Shown piece after piece: positions 1 through 5,631 of a stretch of 7,621 bases of DNA. A program made the translations under genes and the position numbers. How positions within the stretch are numbered: the stretch's first letter is position 1; each line of letters opens with the position of its first letter. The stretch comes from CAYUIS01 sp964444825 (GTDB lineage: Bacteria; Chloroflexota; Anaerolineae; B4-G1). The stretch spans positions 1-7,621 of the forward strand of contig CAYUIS010000188.1 in NCBI GenBank assembly GCA_964444825.1, in the 5' to 3' direction. A model generated the notes under the pieces. That model saw nothing but the letters and a program-made list of their open reading frames with translations, ran no database searches and was not told where the DNA came from.

Positions 1-383
1 TGGTGGATGGTCTGATCAAACCTGACGTCACCGCACCAGGAGATTCCGTACGCTCAAGCGTGCCAGGTGGGGATTACGCCAACTTCCCAGGCACGTCGAT
101 GGCCACGCCGCACGTCGCGGGGTTGGTGGCGCTCCTGTGGTCGGCGGACCCGACTCTCATAGGCGATATCGATGCCACGGAGGCACTGATCTGCCAGACG
201 GCCAGACCCAAGCCGGTGGATAACATCTGTACAGTGGAGGATCAGGTGGAGGAGGGGATGTTCGCTGGGTTGATCTCGAACCCTGTCTGTGCGTGCGGTG
301 GGGTGACGGGCGTGCCCAACAACACCTATGGGTGTGGGTTCATCGATGCGGAGGCCGCTGTGCAAGCCGCGCTGGAGCACTAG
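1..383 (+). CDS. Subtilisin-like (S8) serine protease, C-terminal fragment
   Basis: This is the 3' end of a secreted peptidase of family S8. The reading frame is open to the left edge (bases 1-2 end a split codon) and stops at TAG 381-383, so the N-terminus, the catalytic Asp and His and any signal peptide lie outside. The fragment has the typical ending: KPDVTAPG, then GTSMATPHVAG, whose Ser (about residue 32 of the visible part) is the nucleophile, then the helix LVALLWSADP, and a closing YGCGFIDAEAAV motif. Five cysteines (visible residues 64, 76, 96, 98 and 111) lie after the catalytic helix. They suggest disulfides in an extracytoplasmic enzyme, with an insert of about 35 residues between the usual final helix and the GxGxIDAxxAV end. 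The substrate is unknown. The GTG at base 3 lies inside the conserved core and is not the real start. It is 172 bases from glgC and probably functionally unrelated. Confidence 0.93.
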   Translation, partial: VDGLIKPDVTAPGDSVRSSVPGGDYANFPGTSMATPHVAGLVALLWSADPTLIGDIDATEALICQTARPKPVDNICTVEDQVEEGMFAGLISNPVCACGGVTGVPNNTYGCGFIDAEAAVQAALEH

Positions 384-497
384 CGTGATGGACACAGAGC
401 CAGTAGGCGAATGCGCGGCAGGCCGGCGAGTTGGCAGGCGTTTGACCCTGTGACCGGTCCGCGCGTACGCCCATCGATCGTTTTTCCGTCTATCAAC

Positions 498-526
498 TGG
501 CATGAAATCCGGTCCTGGTGTAAGAT
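498..526 (+). promoter_or_regulatory. Weak candidate glgC promoter
   Basis: TAAGAT (521-526) matches the -10 consensus at 4 of 6 bases and sits 29 bases before the glgC ATG, preceded by TGGTG as in the gcvPA promoter region. The hexamer 17 bases upstream, TGGCAT (498-503), is a poor -35. The rest of the 172-base gap (384-555) shows only the T run at 481-485 and a GCGTACGC palindrome at 463-470, with no convincing terminator for the protease gene. Confidence 0.25.
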
Positions 527-555
527 AGCGTCAGCAAGACTAGGAGGCAGACGAC

Positions 556-1815
556 ATGGCGATGCGAGACGTGATGGCTTTGATTCTTGGTGGGGGGCAG
601 GGGAGTCGTCTCTACCCTTTGACCAAAATGCGAGCGAAACCGGCCGTGCCCATCGGTGGCAAGTATCGGTTGATCGATGTTCCCATCAGCAACTGTCTCA
701 ACTCGGGTATCCACAAGATCTATGTTCTGACCCAGTTCTTGTCAGCCTCGCTCCATCGTCACATCTACCAGACATACAAGTTTGACCTTTTCTCCGAGGG
801 CTTCGTCTACATCCTGGCAGCCGAGGAGACGGCCACCGGCATGGATTGGTATCAGGGAACGGCCGACGCGGTCCGCAAGCAACTATCGCGTTTCACCCAT
901 AGCCGTGTGGAGGACATCCTGATCCTCTCGGGCGATCACCTGTATCGTATGGATTATGCGGATTATGTCGATCTACACCGGGAGGAGCGGGCTGACGTGA
1001 CCATTGCTGTACAACCGGTGGCTGCGGCCGACGCCTCGCGCTTTGGTATCCTCAAGACGGACGGAGAGGGAAGGATTACGTCGTTCCACGAAAAGCCTGC
1101 GGCTGATGAATTGGCAGGGCTAGAGTCCATACCGGATAGCGATCGACCCTACCTGGCATCGATGGGTATCTATATCTTTCGCCCCGATGTGTTGCAGGAG
1201 GTGTTGATGGCATCGGATGCGGAGGACTTTGGCAGGCAGATTATCCCCGCAGCTATTGAGGGTCGGCGCGTCTACGCGTATCCTTTTCACGGCTATTGGG
1301 AGGACATTGGCACCGTCCGTGCCTTCTATGAATCCAACCTGGCTCTCACACTGCCTGACCCGCCCTTTGCTTTCTACGACTCACTACATCCCATTTTCTC
1401 CCGGCCTCGATTTCTACCGGCGTCTCGTGCTGATGGTTGTGATCTGGAGCGGACGGTGCTGACGGAGGGATGCTTGATCCGAAAGTCTGAGATTCGTGAG
1501 TCGGTGATCGGGCTGCGCAGCGTCATTGGTCCGGATGTCCGTGTTGCGCGAACGGTGATGATGGGCGCGGACTTTTACGAGACGCCTGAGCGTCAGGCAG
1601 AGAACCGTCGGTTGGGGCGACCAAATGTGGGGATCGGTCGTGGCAGCATGGTTGAGGGGGCGATCATCGACAAGAACGCCCGCATCGGAGAAGGGGTCGT
1701 CATCCGACCTCACGCCCCCGACGAGGAGATGTTTGAGACGGAGAACTATGTGATCCGAGATGGCGTCGTCGTGATTCCCAAGAATGCCATCATCTCTAGT
1801 GGGACGGTAATCTGA
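556..1815 (+). CDS. glgC: Glucose-1-phosphate adenylyltransferase (ADP-glucose pyrophosphorylase)
   Basis: It makes ADP-glucose and pyrophosphate from ATP and glucose-1-phosphate, the committed cytoplasmic step of bacterial glycogen synthesis. The 419 residues are full length for the family. The N-terminal nucleotidyltransferase domain shows GGGQGSRLYPLT (12-23), RAKPAVPIGGKYRLID (26-41), YQGTAD (99-104), SGDHLYRMDY (125-134, with the catalytic Asp of the GDH motif), FHEKP (177-181, whose Lys binds glucose-1-phosphate in the family), SMGIYIF (202-208) and YWEDIGT (247-253). A C-terminal left-handed beta-helix follows and ends in KNAIISSGTVI. The sequence resembles cyanobacterial and plant enzymes more than the enterobacterial type, and lysines 373 and 409 fall where the cyanobacterial enzyme binds its activator 3-phosphoglycerate. 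The start is set by AGGAGG (542-547), 8 bases before ATG 556; an in-frame ATG at 562 is a weaker alternative. It appears monocistronic, with no other glg gene in view. Confidence 0.97.
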   Translation: MAMRDVMALILGGGQGSRLYPLTKMRAKPAVPIGGKYRLIDVPISNCLNSGIHKIYVLTQFLSASLHRHIYQTYKFDLFSEGFVYILAAEETATGMDWYQGTADAVRKQLSRFTHSRVEDILILSGDHLYRMDYADYVDLHREERADVTIAVQPVAAADASRFGILKTDGEGRITSFHEKPAADELAGLESIPDSDRPYLASMGIYIFRPDVLQEVLMASDAEDFGRQIIPAAIEGRRVYAYPFHGYWEDIGTVRAFYESNLALTLPDPPFAFYDSLHPIFSRPRFLPASRADGCDLERTVLTEGCLIRKSEIRESVIGLRSVIGPDVRVARTVMMGADFYETPERQAENRRLGRPNVGIGRGSMVEGAIIDKNARIGEGVVIRPHAPDEEMFETENYVIRDGVVVIPKNAIISSGTVI

Positions 1816-1866
1816 GCCTTCAACTGAATTCATACTCTTGACAACCGAACTCAAAGGTAGTTCCAA

Positions 1867-1900
1867 CCAACCCCGTAGGCACGGGGTTGGATCTTGTATT
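1867..1900 (+). terminator. Hairpin terminator after glgC
   Basis: CCAACCCCGT (1867-1876) and ACGGGGTTGG (1881-1890) form a perfect 10-base-pair stem with loop AGGC, 51 bases after the glgC stop. The following ATCTTGTATT is only moderately T-rich, so termination may be partial. The position between glgC and the next promoter supports a terminator. The same stem could also act on the opposite strand. Confidence 0.7.
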
Positions 1901-1923
1901 ACACTGTGAGCACCGCGTCGAGC

Positions 1924-1951
1924 TTGACAGTTTCGGTGATCTGTCTATAAT
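1924..1951 (+). promoter_or_regulatory. Sigma-70-type promoter of the exporter operon
   Basis: A perfect TTGACA (1924-1929) and a perfect TATAAT (1946-1951) are separated by 16 bases, one less than optimal. The expected start site is near 1958, giving a leader of about 40 bases before the first adaptor gene. It lies just after the glgC hairpin and is by far the best promoter match in the window, so it most likely drives the four-gene exporter unit. Confidence 0.85.
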
Positions 1952-1952
1952 T

Positions 1953-1964
1953 TGACCCTGGTCA
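1953..1964 (+). promoter_or_regulatory. Candidate operator palindrome at the transcription start
   Basis: TGACC-CT-GGTCA is a perfect 5-base inverted repeat with a 2-base spacer. It begins one base after the -10 box and covers the predicted start site. The half TGGTCAT (1959-1965) recurs as a direct repeat at 1976-1982. The position would suit a repressor, but the arms are short enough to arise by chance and no regulator gene lies in the window. Confidence 0.3.
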
Positions 1965-1986
1965 TTTTTGAACCGTGGTCATCAAT

Positions 1987-1990
1987 GGAG
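1987..1990 (+). promoter_or_regulatory. Ribosome binding site that fixes the first adaptor start
   Basis: GGAG (1987-1990), within a purine-rich GGAGAAAGAAG stretch, lies 8 bases before ATG 1999. This favours ATG 1999 over the in-frame GTG at 1975. The choice puts MRRTIIYVILG at the N-terminus, which aligns with MKRTVLFVILG of the paralogue. Confidence 0.75.
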
Positions 1991-1998
1991 AAAGAAGA

Positions 1999-3414
1999 AT
2001 GAGACGCACGATAATCTACGTTATTTTGGGCGTTGTCCTTGTTGCGGCAGCGGGAGGGGCTCTCTTCCTGCGGGCGCGCCGGACGGCAGCATCCCAGGAG
2101 GAAGAAATCCGCTCCGCCGCCGTGGAGCGAGGCCCACTGCTGGTGGCTGTCTCGGCCAGCGGGAGCATCCAACCTCAGGCCCGCGTGAGCCTGGCCTTCG
2201 AGGTCTCCGGCGAGGTCGTTGAGGTGCTCGTGGAGGTGGGGGACAGGGTAAAGGCAGGTGACGTGTTGGCCAGACTAGAGACCGGAGAACTAGCGCTCCA
2301 GGTTCGGCAGGCCGAAGCATCTGTGGCTCTGGCGGAGGCACAGTTGGCTCAACTGAGAGAGGGGGCGCGTTCCGAGGAAGTGGCGTCGGCCCAGGCAAAT
2401 CTACGCGCTCTGGAGGCCCAGGTGAACGCCGCCGCGGCCAACCGGGATCGGATTGTGGCGGGCCCTACCGATGCCCAGATCGCCGCTGCAGAGACTCAGC
2501 TTGCCGCGGCGGAGCTGGAGCACAGGGTCACGCTCATTGCCCACGACAGGACGTTTAAGGAAACGAAGGACGGGGGCAGAAGGGAGCAGGCGCGCTACGA
2601 TCTCTACGCTGCTGATGAGGCAGTGGCCGCGGCTCGGACCCAACTCGACGATGTGCTGGCCGGCGCCGATGTCAATGCAGTCTGGGCGGCTCGGGCCAAC
2701 GTGGCGGCGGCGGAAGCCCAACGGGACGCCGCCCAGGCTCAGCTTGATGCTTTGTTGGCCGGTGCTACCGAGGAGCAACTCACCGACGTCGAGGCGCAAG
2801 TGGCGCAGGCGGGAGCTGCGCTGGAACTGGCGGAGCTAGCGCTGGAAAAGGCCACGCTGCACGCACCCTTCGACGGAGTGGTCGCTGCTGCCAATGTCAT
2901 TGTGGGCGAAATGACGTCGGCTGGATTGCCAGCCATCACTCTGCTCGATACTTCCGAGTTCCATATGATGGTCGGAGTGGACGAACTGGACGTGGGACGG
3001 TTGGTGGTGGGGCAGGCGGCACGGGTGAGTCTTGACGCGATCCCGGAGGCCGATCTGACGGGGGAGGTCGAGCGGATCGCGCCGGCAGCTGCCCTCGATG
3101 GTGGTGTAGTGACCTACGACGTCGTGATTGCTCTGGAAAAGACGGATGTGCCGGTACGGGCGGATATGACGGCGAATGCGACGATCGTGGTGGAGGAGCT
3201 GAGCGACGTGCTCAAGATCCCCACGTGGGTGGTACGGGTAGATAAGGATACGGGACAGATATATGTGAATCAGCGGGAGGGGGAGGAGATCGTGCGAACG
3301 GACGTGGCGTTGGGCATCCGGTACGAGGGGATCGCTCAGGTGCTGAGTGGGCTATCCGAGGGAGACGAGGCCATCTGGGTCGAAGAGTCCTTCTTCGGTT
3401 TTGGGCCTCAGTGA
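1999..3414 (+). CDS. HlyD/MacA-type membrane fusion (adaptor) protein, copy 1
   Basis: This 471-residue periplasmic-adaptor-family protein links an ABC permease to the outside and probably works with the ATPase and permease encoded downstream. Residues 4-24 form one N-terminal membrane segment with Arg on both sides, so the rest should be extracytoplasmic. A split lipoyl domain follows (about 65-95, GDRVKAGDVLARLE, and about 286-318, HAPFDGVVAAANVIVGEM). Between the halves is a long Ala/Glu/Gln-rich coiled-coil hairpin (about 97-285). The beta-barrel (about 319-395) and membrane-proximal domain (about 396-463) come next. Within the hairpin, Gly breaks at 122, 155, 222 and 255 mark two 33-residue repeats placed symmetrically about residue 188-189, the likely tip. 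The protein has no cysteine. Residues 321-462 are identical to the next gene's product. ATG 1999 was chosen for its ribosome site and for alignment with the paralogue. The substrate cannot be told from the sequence. Confidence 0.92.
   Translation: MRRTIIYVILGVVLVAAAGGALFLRARRTAASQEEEIRSAAVERGPLLVAVSASGSIQPQARVSLAFEVSGEVVEVLVEVGDRVKAGDVLARLETGELALQVRQAEASVALAEAQLAQLREGARSEEVASAQANLRALEAQVNAAAANRDRIVAGPTDAQIAAAETQLAAAELEHRVTLIAHDRTFKETKDGGRREQARYDLYAADEAVAAARTQLDDVLAGADVNAVWAARANVAAAEAQRDAAQAQLDALLAGATEEQLTDVEAQVAQAGAALELAELALEKATLHAPFDGVVAAANVIVGEMTSAGLPAITLLDTSEFHMMVGVDELDVGRLVVGQAARVSLDAIPEADLTGEVERIAPAAALDGGVVTYDVVIALEKTDVPVRADMTANATIVVEELSDVLKIPTWVVRVDKDTGQIYVNQREGEEIVRTDVALGIRYEGIAQVLSGLSEGDEAIWVEESFFGFGPQ
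2957..3386 (+). repeat. Long direct repeat, copy 1 (partner 4429-4858)
   Basis: These 430 bases match 4429-4858 at a constant offset of 1472 with one difference, A2985 versus G4457, which is silent (both codons Glu). From 2986 to 3386 the identity is unbroken for 401 bases. It encodes the beta-barrel and membrane-proximal domains of the first adaptor. Differences appear at once on both sides: base 2956, and base 3387 plus the C-terminal tail. Recent gene conversion is the simplest reading; an assembly error must be excluded. Confidence 0.97.
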
Positions 3415-3420
3415 GGGGTG

Positions 3421-3426
3421 GGGAGG
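3421..3426 (+). promoter_or_regulatory. Ribosome binding site that fixes the second adaptor start
   Basis: GGGAGG (3421-3426) lies 5 bases before ATG 3432 in the 17-base gap after the first adaptor's stop. It favours ATG 3432 over an in-frame GTG at 3411, which would overlap the preceding stop codon and add residues absent from the paralogue. Confidence 0.75.
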
Positions 3427-3431
3427 AACCA

Positions 3432-4892
3432 ATGAAGCGTACGGTACTATTTGTGATTCTAGGCGTCGTTCTTATCGCGGCGGCCGGTTATTGGTTCGTT
3501 TGGCGTCCCCGCCAGACAGAAATGGAGACGGAGGTTCGCTCCGCCACCGTGGAGCGAGGTACGTTGCTCGTGGCAGTCTCTGCCAGCGGCAGTATTGAAC
3601 CCCAGTCGCGGGTAGACTTGGTCCTTCAGCTCCCCGGTCGGACCGCCGAGGTGGCGGTGGAGGTGGGGGACAGGGTAAAAGCGGGCGATGTCCTGGTACG
3701 GCTCGACAGCAAAGAGCTGGCACTGCAGGTTGAACAGGCGCGGGCAGCGCTGACGTCTGCGGAGGCGCGTCTTGCCCAGCTTCAGGGTGATGCTCGTCCG
3801 GAGGAGGTCGAATCTGCAGAAGCCAATGTCCGAGCTGTGGAGGCTCGGTTGAGCGCTGCCCACGCCGACCTGGCCCAAGTTCAGGCGGGTGCCACTGGAG
3901 GACAGATCGCGGCTGCTGAGGCGGATGTTGCCTCGGCGCTGACGCAGCAGCGGCAGGCTGAAGACATCCACGATATGACGATGAAGTGCGTGACATTCAA
4001 GATTCCCGGTACTGGCACGAAAGAGACGATTTGTCCTGCGCTGGGTGCACCCGAGGAGCAGGCACGCTACAATCTCAATCTGGCTGATAGCTCCTTGGCC
4101 GCAGCCCAGGCTCAACTTGACGATGTGCTGGACGGCGCTGATGGGAATGCTGTCCGGGCGGCTCGGGCCAACGTGGCGGCCGCCGAAGCACAGCGGGATG
4201 CCGCCCAGGCTCAGCTCGATATGCTCGTGGCCGGTGCGACTGCTGGGCAGACCGCCGCTTCCAAGGCGCAGGTGGCGCAGGCGGAAGCTGCGCTGGAACT
4301 GGCGGAACTGGCGCTGGGGAAGGCCACGCTGTACGCGCCCTTTGATGGTGTGGTCGCCGCTGTCAACGTCACCGCTGGTGAGATGGCTCCGGCTGGCCGG
4401 CCAGCAATCACGTTGCTCGACACCTCCAAGTTCCATATGATGGTCGGAGTGGACGAGCTGGACGTGGGACGGTTGGTGGTGGGGCAGGCGGCACGGGTGA
4501 GTCTTGACGCGATCCCGGAGGCCGATCTGACGGGGGAGGTCGAGCGGATCGCGCCGGCAGCTGCCCTCGATGGTGGTGTAGTGACCTACGACGTCGTGAT
4601 TGCTCTGGAAAAGACGGATGTGCCGGTACGGGCGGATATGACGGCGAATGCGACGATCGTGGTGGAGGAGCTGAGCGACGTGCTCAAGATCCCCACGTGG
4701 GTGGTACGGGTAGATAAGGATACGGGACAGATATATGTGAATCAGCGGGAGGGGGAGGAGATCGTGCGAACGGACGTGGCGTTGGGCATCCGGTACGAGG
4801 GGATCGCTCAGGTGCTGAGTGGGCTATCCGAGGGAGACGAGGCCATCTGGGTCGAAGACTCCTCCTTTAGCTTTGGACCCCACGGAGGATGA
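3432..4892 (+). CDS. HlyD/MacA-type membrane fusion (adaptor) protein, copy 2, with two-cysteine tip loop
   Basis: This is a tandem paralogue of the preceding gene (486 residues) with the same order of parts: an N-terminal membrane anchor (about 4-24), a first lipoyl half containing GDRVKAGDVLVRLD (79-92), a coiled-coil hairpin (about 100-298), a second lipoyl half (APFDGVVAAVNVTAGEM), a beta-barrel and a membrane-proximal domain. Residues 334-475 are identical to copy 1; the earlier part has diverged, though conserved patches remain (such as the 25-base identities 4156-4180 and 2684-2708). Relative to copy 1 it gains about 15 residues in the middle of the hairpin, with the protein's only two cysteines, Cys186 and Cys201. 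These could form a disulfide outside the cell membrane. The 33-residue hairpin repeats (breaks near 120, 153, 235 and 268) are centred on residue 194, inside that loop. The gene ends 10 bases before the ATPase. It is likely a second adaptor for the same permease. Confidence 0.92.
   Translation: MKRTVLFVILGVVLIAAAGYWFVWRPRQTEMETEVRSATVERGTLLVAVSASGSIEPQSRVDLVLQLPGRTAEVAVEVGDRVKAGDVLVRLDSKELALQVEQARAALTSAEARLAQLQGDARPEEVESAEANVRAVEARLSAAHADLAQVQAGATGGQIAAAEADVASALTQQRQAEDIHDMTMKCVTFKIPGTGTKETICPALGAPEEQARYNLNLADSSLAAAQAQLDDVLDGADGNAVRAARANVAAAEAQRDAAQAQLDMLVAGATAGQTAASKAQVAQAEAALELAELALGKATLYAPFDGVVAAVNVTAGEMAPAGRPAITLLDTSKFHMMVGVDELDVGRLVVGQAARVSLDAIPEADLTGEVERIAPAAALDGGVVTYDVVIALEKTDVPVRADMTANATIVVEELSDVLKIPTWVVRVDKDTGQIYVNQREGEEIVRTDVALGIRYEGIAQVLSGLSEGDEAIWVEDSSFSFGPHGG
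4429..4858 (+). repeat. Long direct repeat, copy 2 (partner 2957-3386)
   Basis: This is the second copy of the 430-base repeat, inside the second adaptor gene, with 401 unbroken identical bases at 4458-4858. The flanks differ immediately: A4428 is G in copy 1, and C4859 starts a divergent tail (VEDSSFSFGP here, VEESFFGFGP in copy 1). Both copies are in the same orientation and reading frame. Recombination between them would therefore delete 1472 bases and leave one intact hybrid adaptor gene. Confidence 0.97.
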
Positions 4893-4902
4893 GGAGTTGT
4901 CT

Positions 4903-5631
4903 ATGGAAACACCGCTTATCCAGCTCGACGACATCTGCAAGGTGTATCAGATGGGCGAAGTTGAAGTCCACGCTCTATGCGACGCCTCGCTGGAGATAGG
5001 CGCGGGCGAGATGCTCGCCATTATGGGCCCTTCCGGTTCGGGAAAATCCACCCTGATGAACATGCTGGGCTGTCTCGACCAGCCGACCCGGGGGAAGTAC
5101 CTGTTGGACGGTCAGGACGTCAGCCATCTTGACGACGATCAGCTCGCGGGCATACGCAACAGCAAGATCGGTTGTGTGTTCCAGACCTTTAACCTGCTGG
5201 CGCGCACCAGTGCGCTCGACAACGTGATGCTGCCACTGATCTATGGAGGCCTTCCGGTCGGCGAGCGTAAGAAGCGCGCGCTGTGGGCGCTGGAGACTGT
5301 AGGGTTGGCACATCGGGTATCCCACACGCCAAATGAACTCTCTGGCGGCCAACAGCAGCGGGTCGCAATCGCCCGGGCGCTGGTAAACGATCCCTCGATC
5401 ATCCTGGCAGACGAGCCGACAGGGAACCTCGACAGCAAATCAGGGGCCGAGGTGATGGGCGTGTTGCAGGGGTTGAACCGCGAGCGGGGGATCACGGTGG
5501 TGTTGGTGACTCACGACCTGACGATTGCCCAACACACAGGCCGAATCCTGCATCTGTACGACGGGGCGATCACCCACGAAGAGACTGTGGCGGAACCGCT
5601 GGTGGCTGTGGCTGGAGGTGAGACGTCGTGA
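4903..5631 (+). CDS. ABC transporter ATP-binding protein, MacB/LolD/YknY type
   Basis: This 242-residue cytoplasmic ATPase should dimerise and power the permease encoded next. All motifs are intact: Walker A GPSGSGKST (42-50), Q-loop Gln94 in VFQTFNLL, signature LSGGQQQR (146-153), Walker B IILADE with catalytic Glu171, D-loop NLD (175-177), and switch His204 in VTHD. The SGGQQQRVAIARAL and ADEPTGNLDS wording is typical of the family that serves MacB, LolCDE, FtsX and YknZ permeases. In true MacB this domain is fused to the permease; here it is separate, as in the Ykn system. The start ATG 4903 follows AGGAG (4892-4896) by 6 bases, and the frame extends upstream only into the second adaptor gene. 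The stop TGA (5629-5631) overlaps the permease start, suggesting translational coupling and equal subunit supply. Confidence 0.96.
   Translation: METPLIQLDDICKVYQMGEVEVHALCDASLEIGAGEMLAIMGPSGSGKSTLMNMLGCLDQPTRGKYLLDGQDVSHLDDDQLAGIRNSKIGCVFQTFNLLARTSALDNVMLPLIYGGLPVGERKKRALWALETVGLAHRVSHTPNELSGGQQQRVAIARALVNDPSIILADEPTGNLDSKSGAEVMGVLQGLNRERGITVVLVTHDLTIAQHTGRILHLYDGAITHEETVAEPLVAVAGGETS
5614..5621 (+). promoter_or_regulatory. Strong ribosome binding site for the GTG-started permease
   Basis: GGAGGTGA (5614-5621) is fully complementary to the usual 16S rRNA 3' end and lies 6 bases before GTG 5628, inside the end of the ATPase gene. It supports GTG as the true start and compensates for the weaker start codon. 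Confidence 0.85.

Noticed and set aside
463..485. Palindrome GCGTACGC plus T run as a terminator for the protease gene
   Set aside because: The bases just before the T run (CCATCGATCG) form no stem with upstream sequence beyond a 6-base self-palindrome, so there is no convincing hairpin.
411..785. Plus-strand open frame across the protease-glgC gap
   Set aside because: It overlaps the first 230 bases of glgC in another frame, has no ribosome site and resembles no family. The glgC frame is certain.
1838..1843. Second perfect TTGACA after glgC
   Set aside because: No -10-like hexamer lies 16-18 bases downstream, and the transcript would run straight into the hairpin at 1867-1890.
3459..4436. 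Long antisense open frame (325 codons) opposite the second adaptor
   Set aside because: It lies wholly within a well-supported coding gene of biased composition, has no ribosome site or recognisable motif, and arises from the GC-rich codon pattern. The other antisense frames over glgC, the adaptors, the ATPase and the permease fail for the same reasons.
2957..4858. Repeat pair as a mobile element or composite transposon
   Set aside because: The repeats are in-frame coding sequence in both copies, with no transposase, terminal inverted repeats or target duplication.
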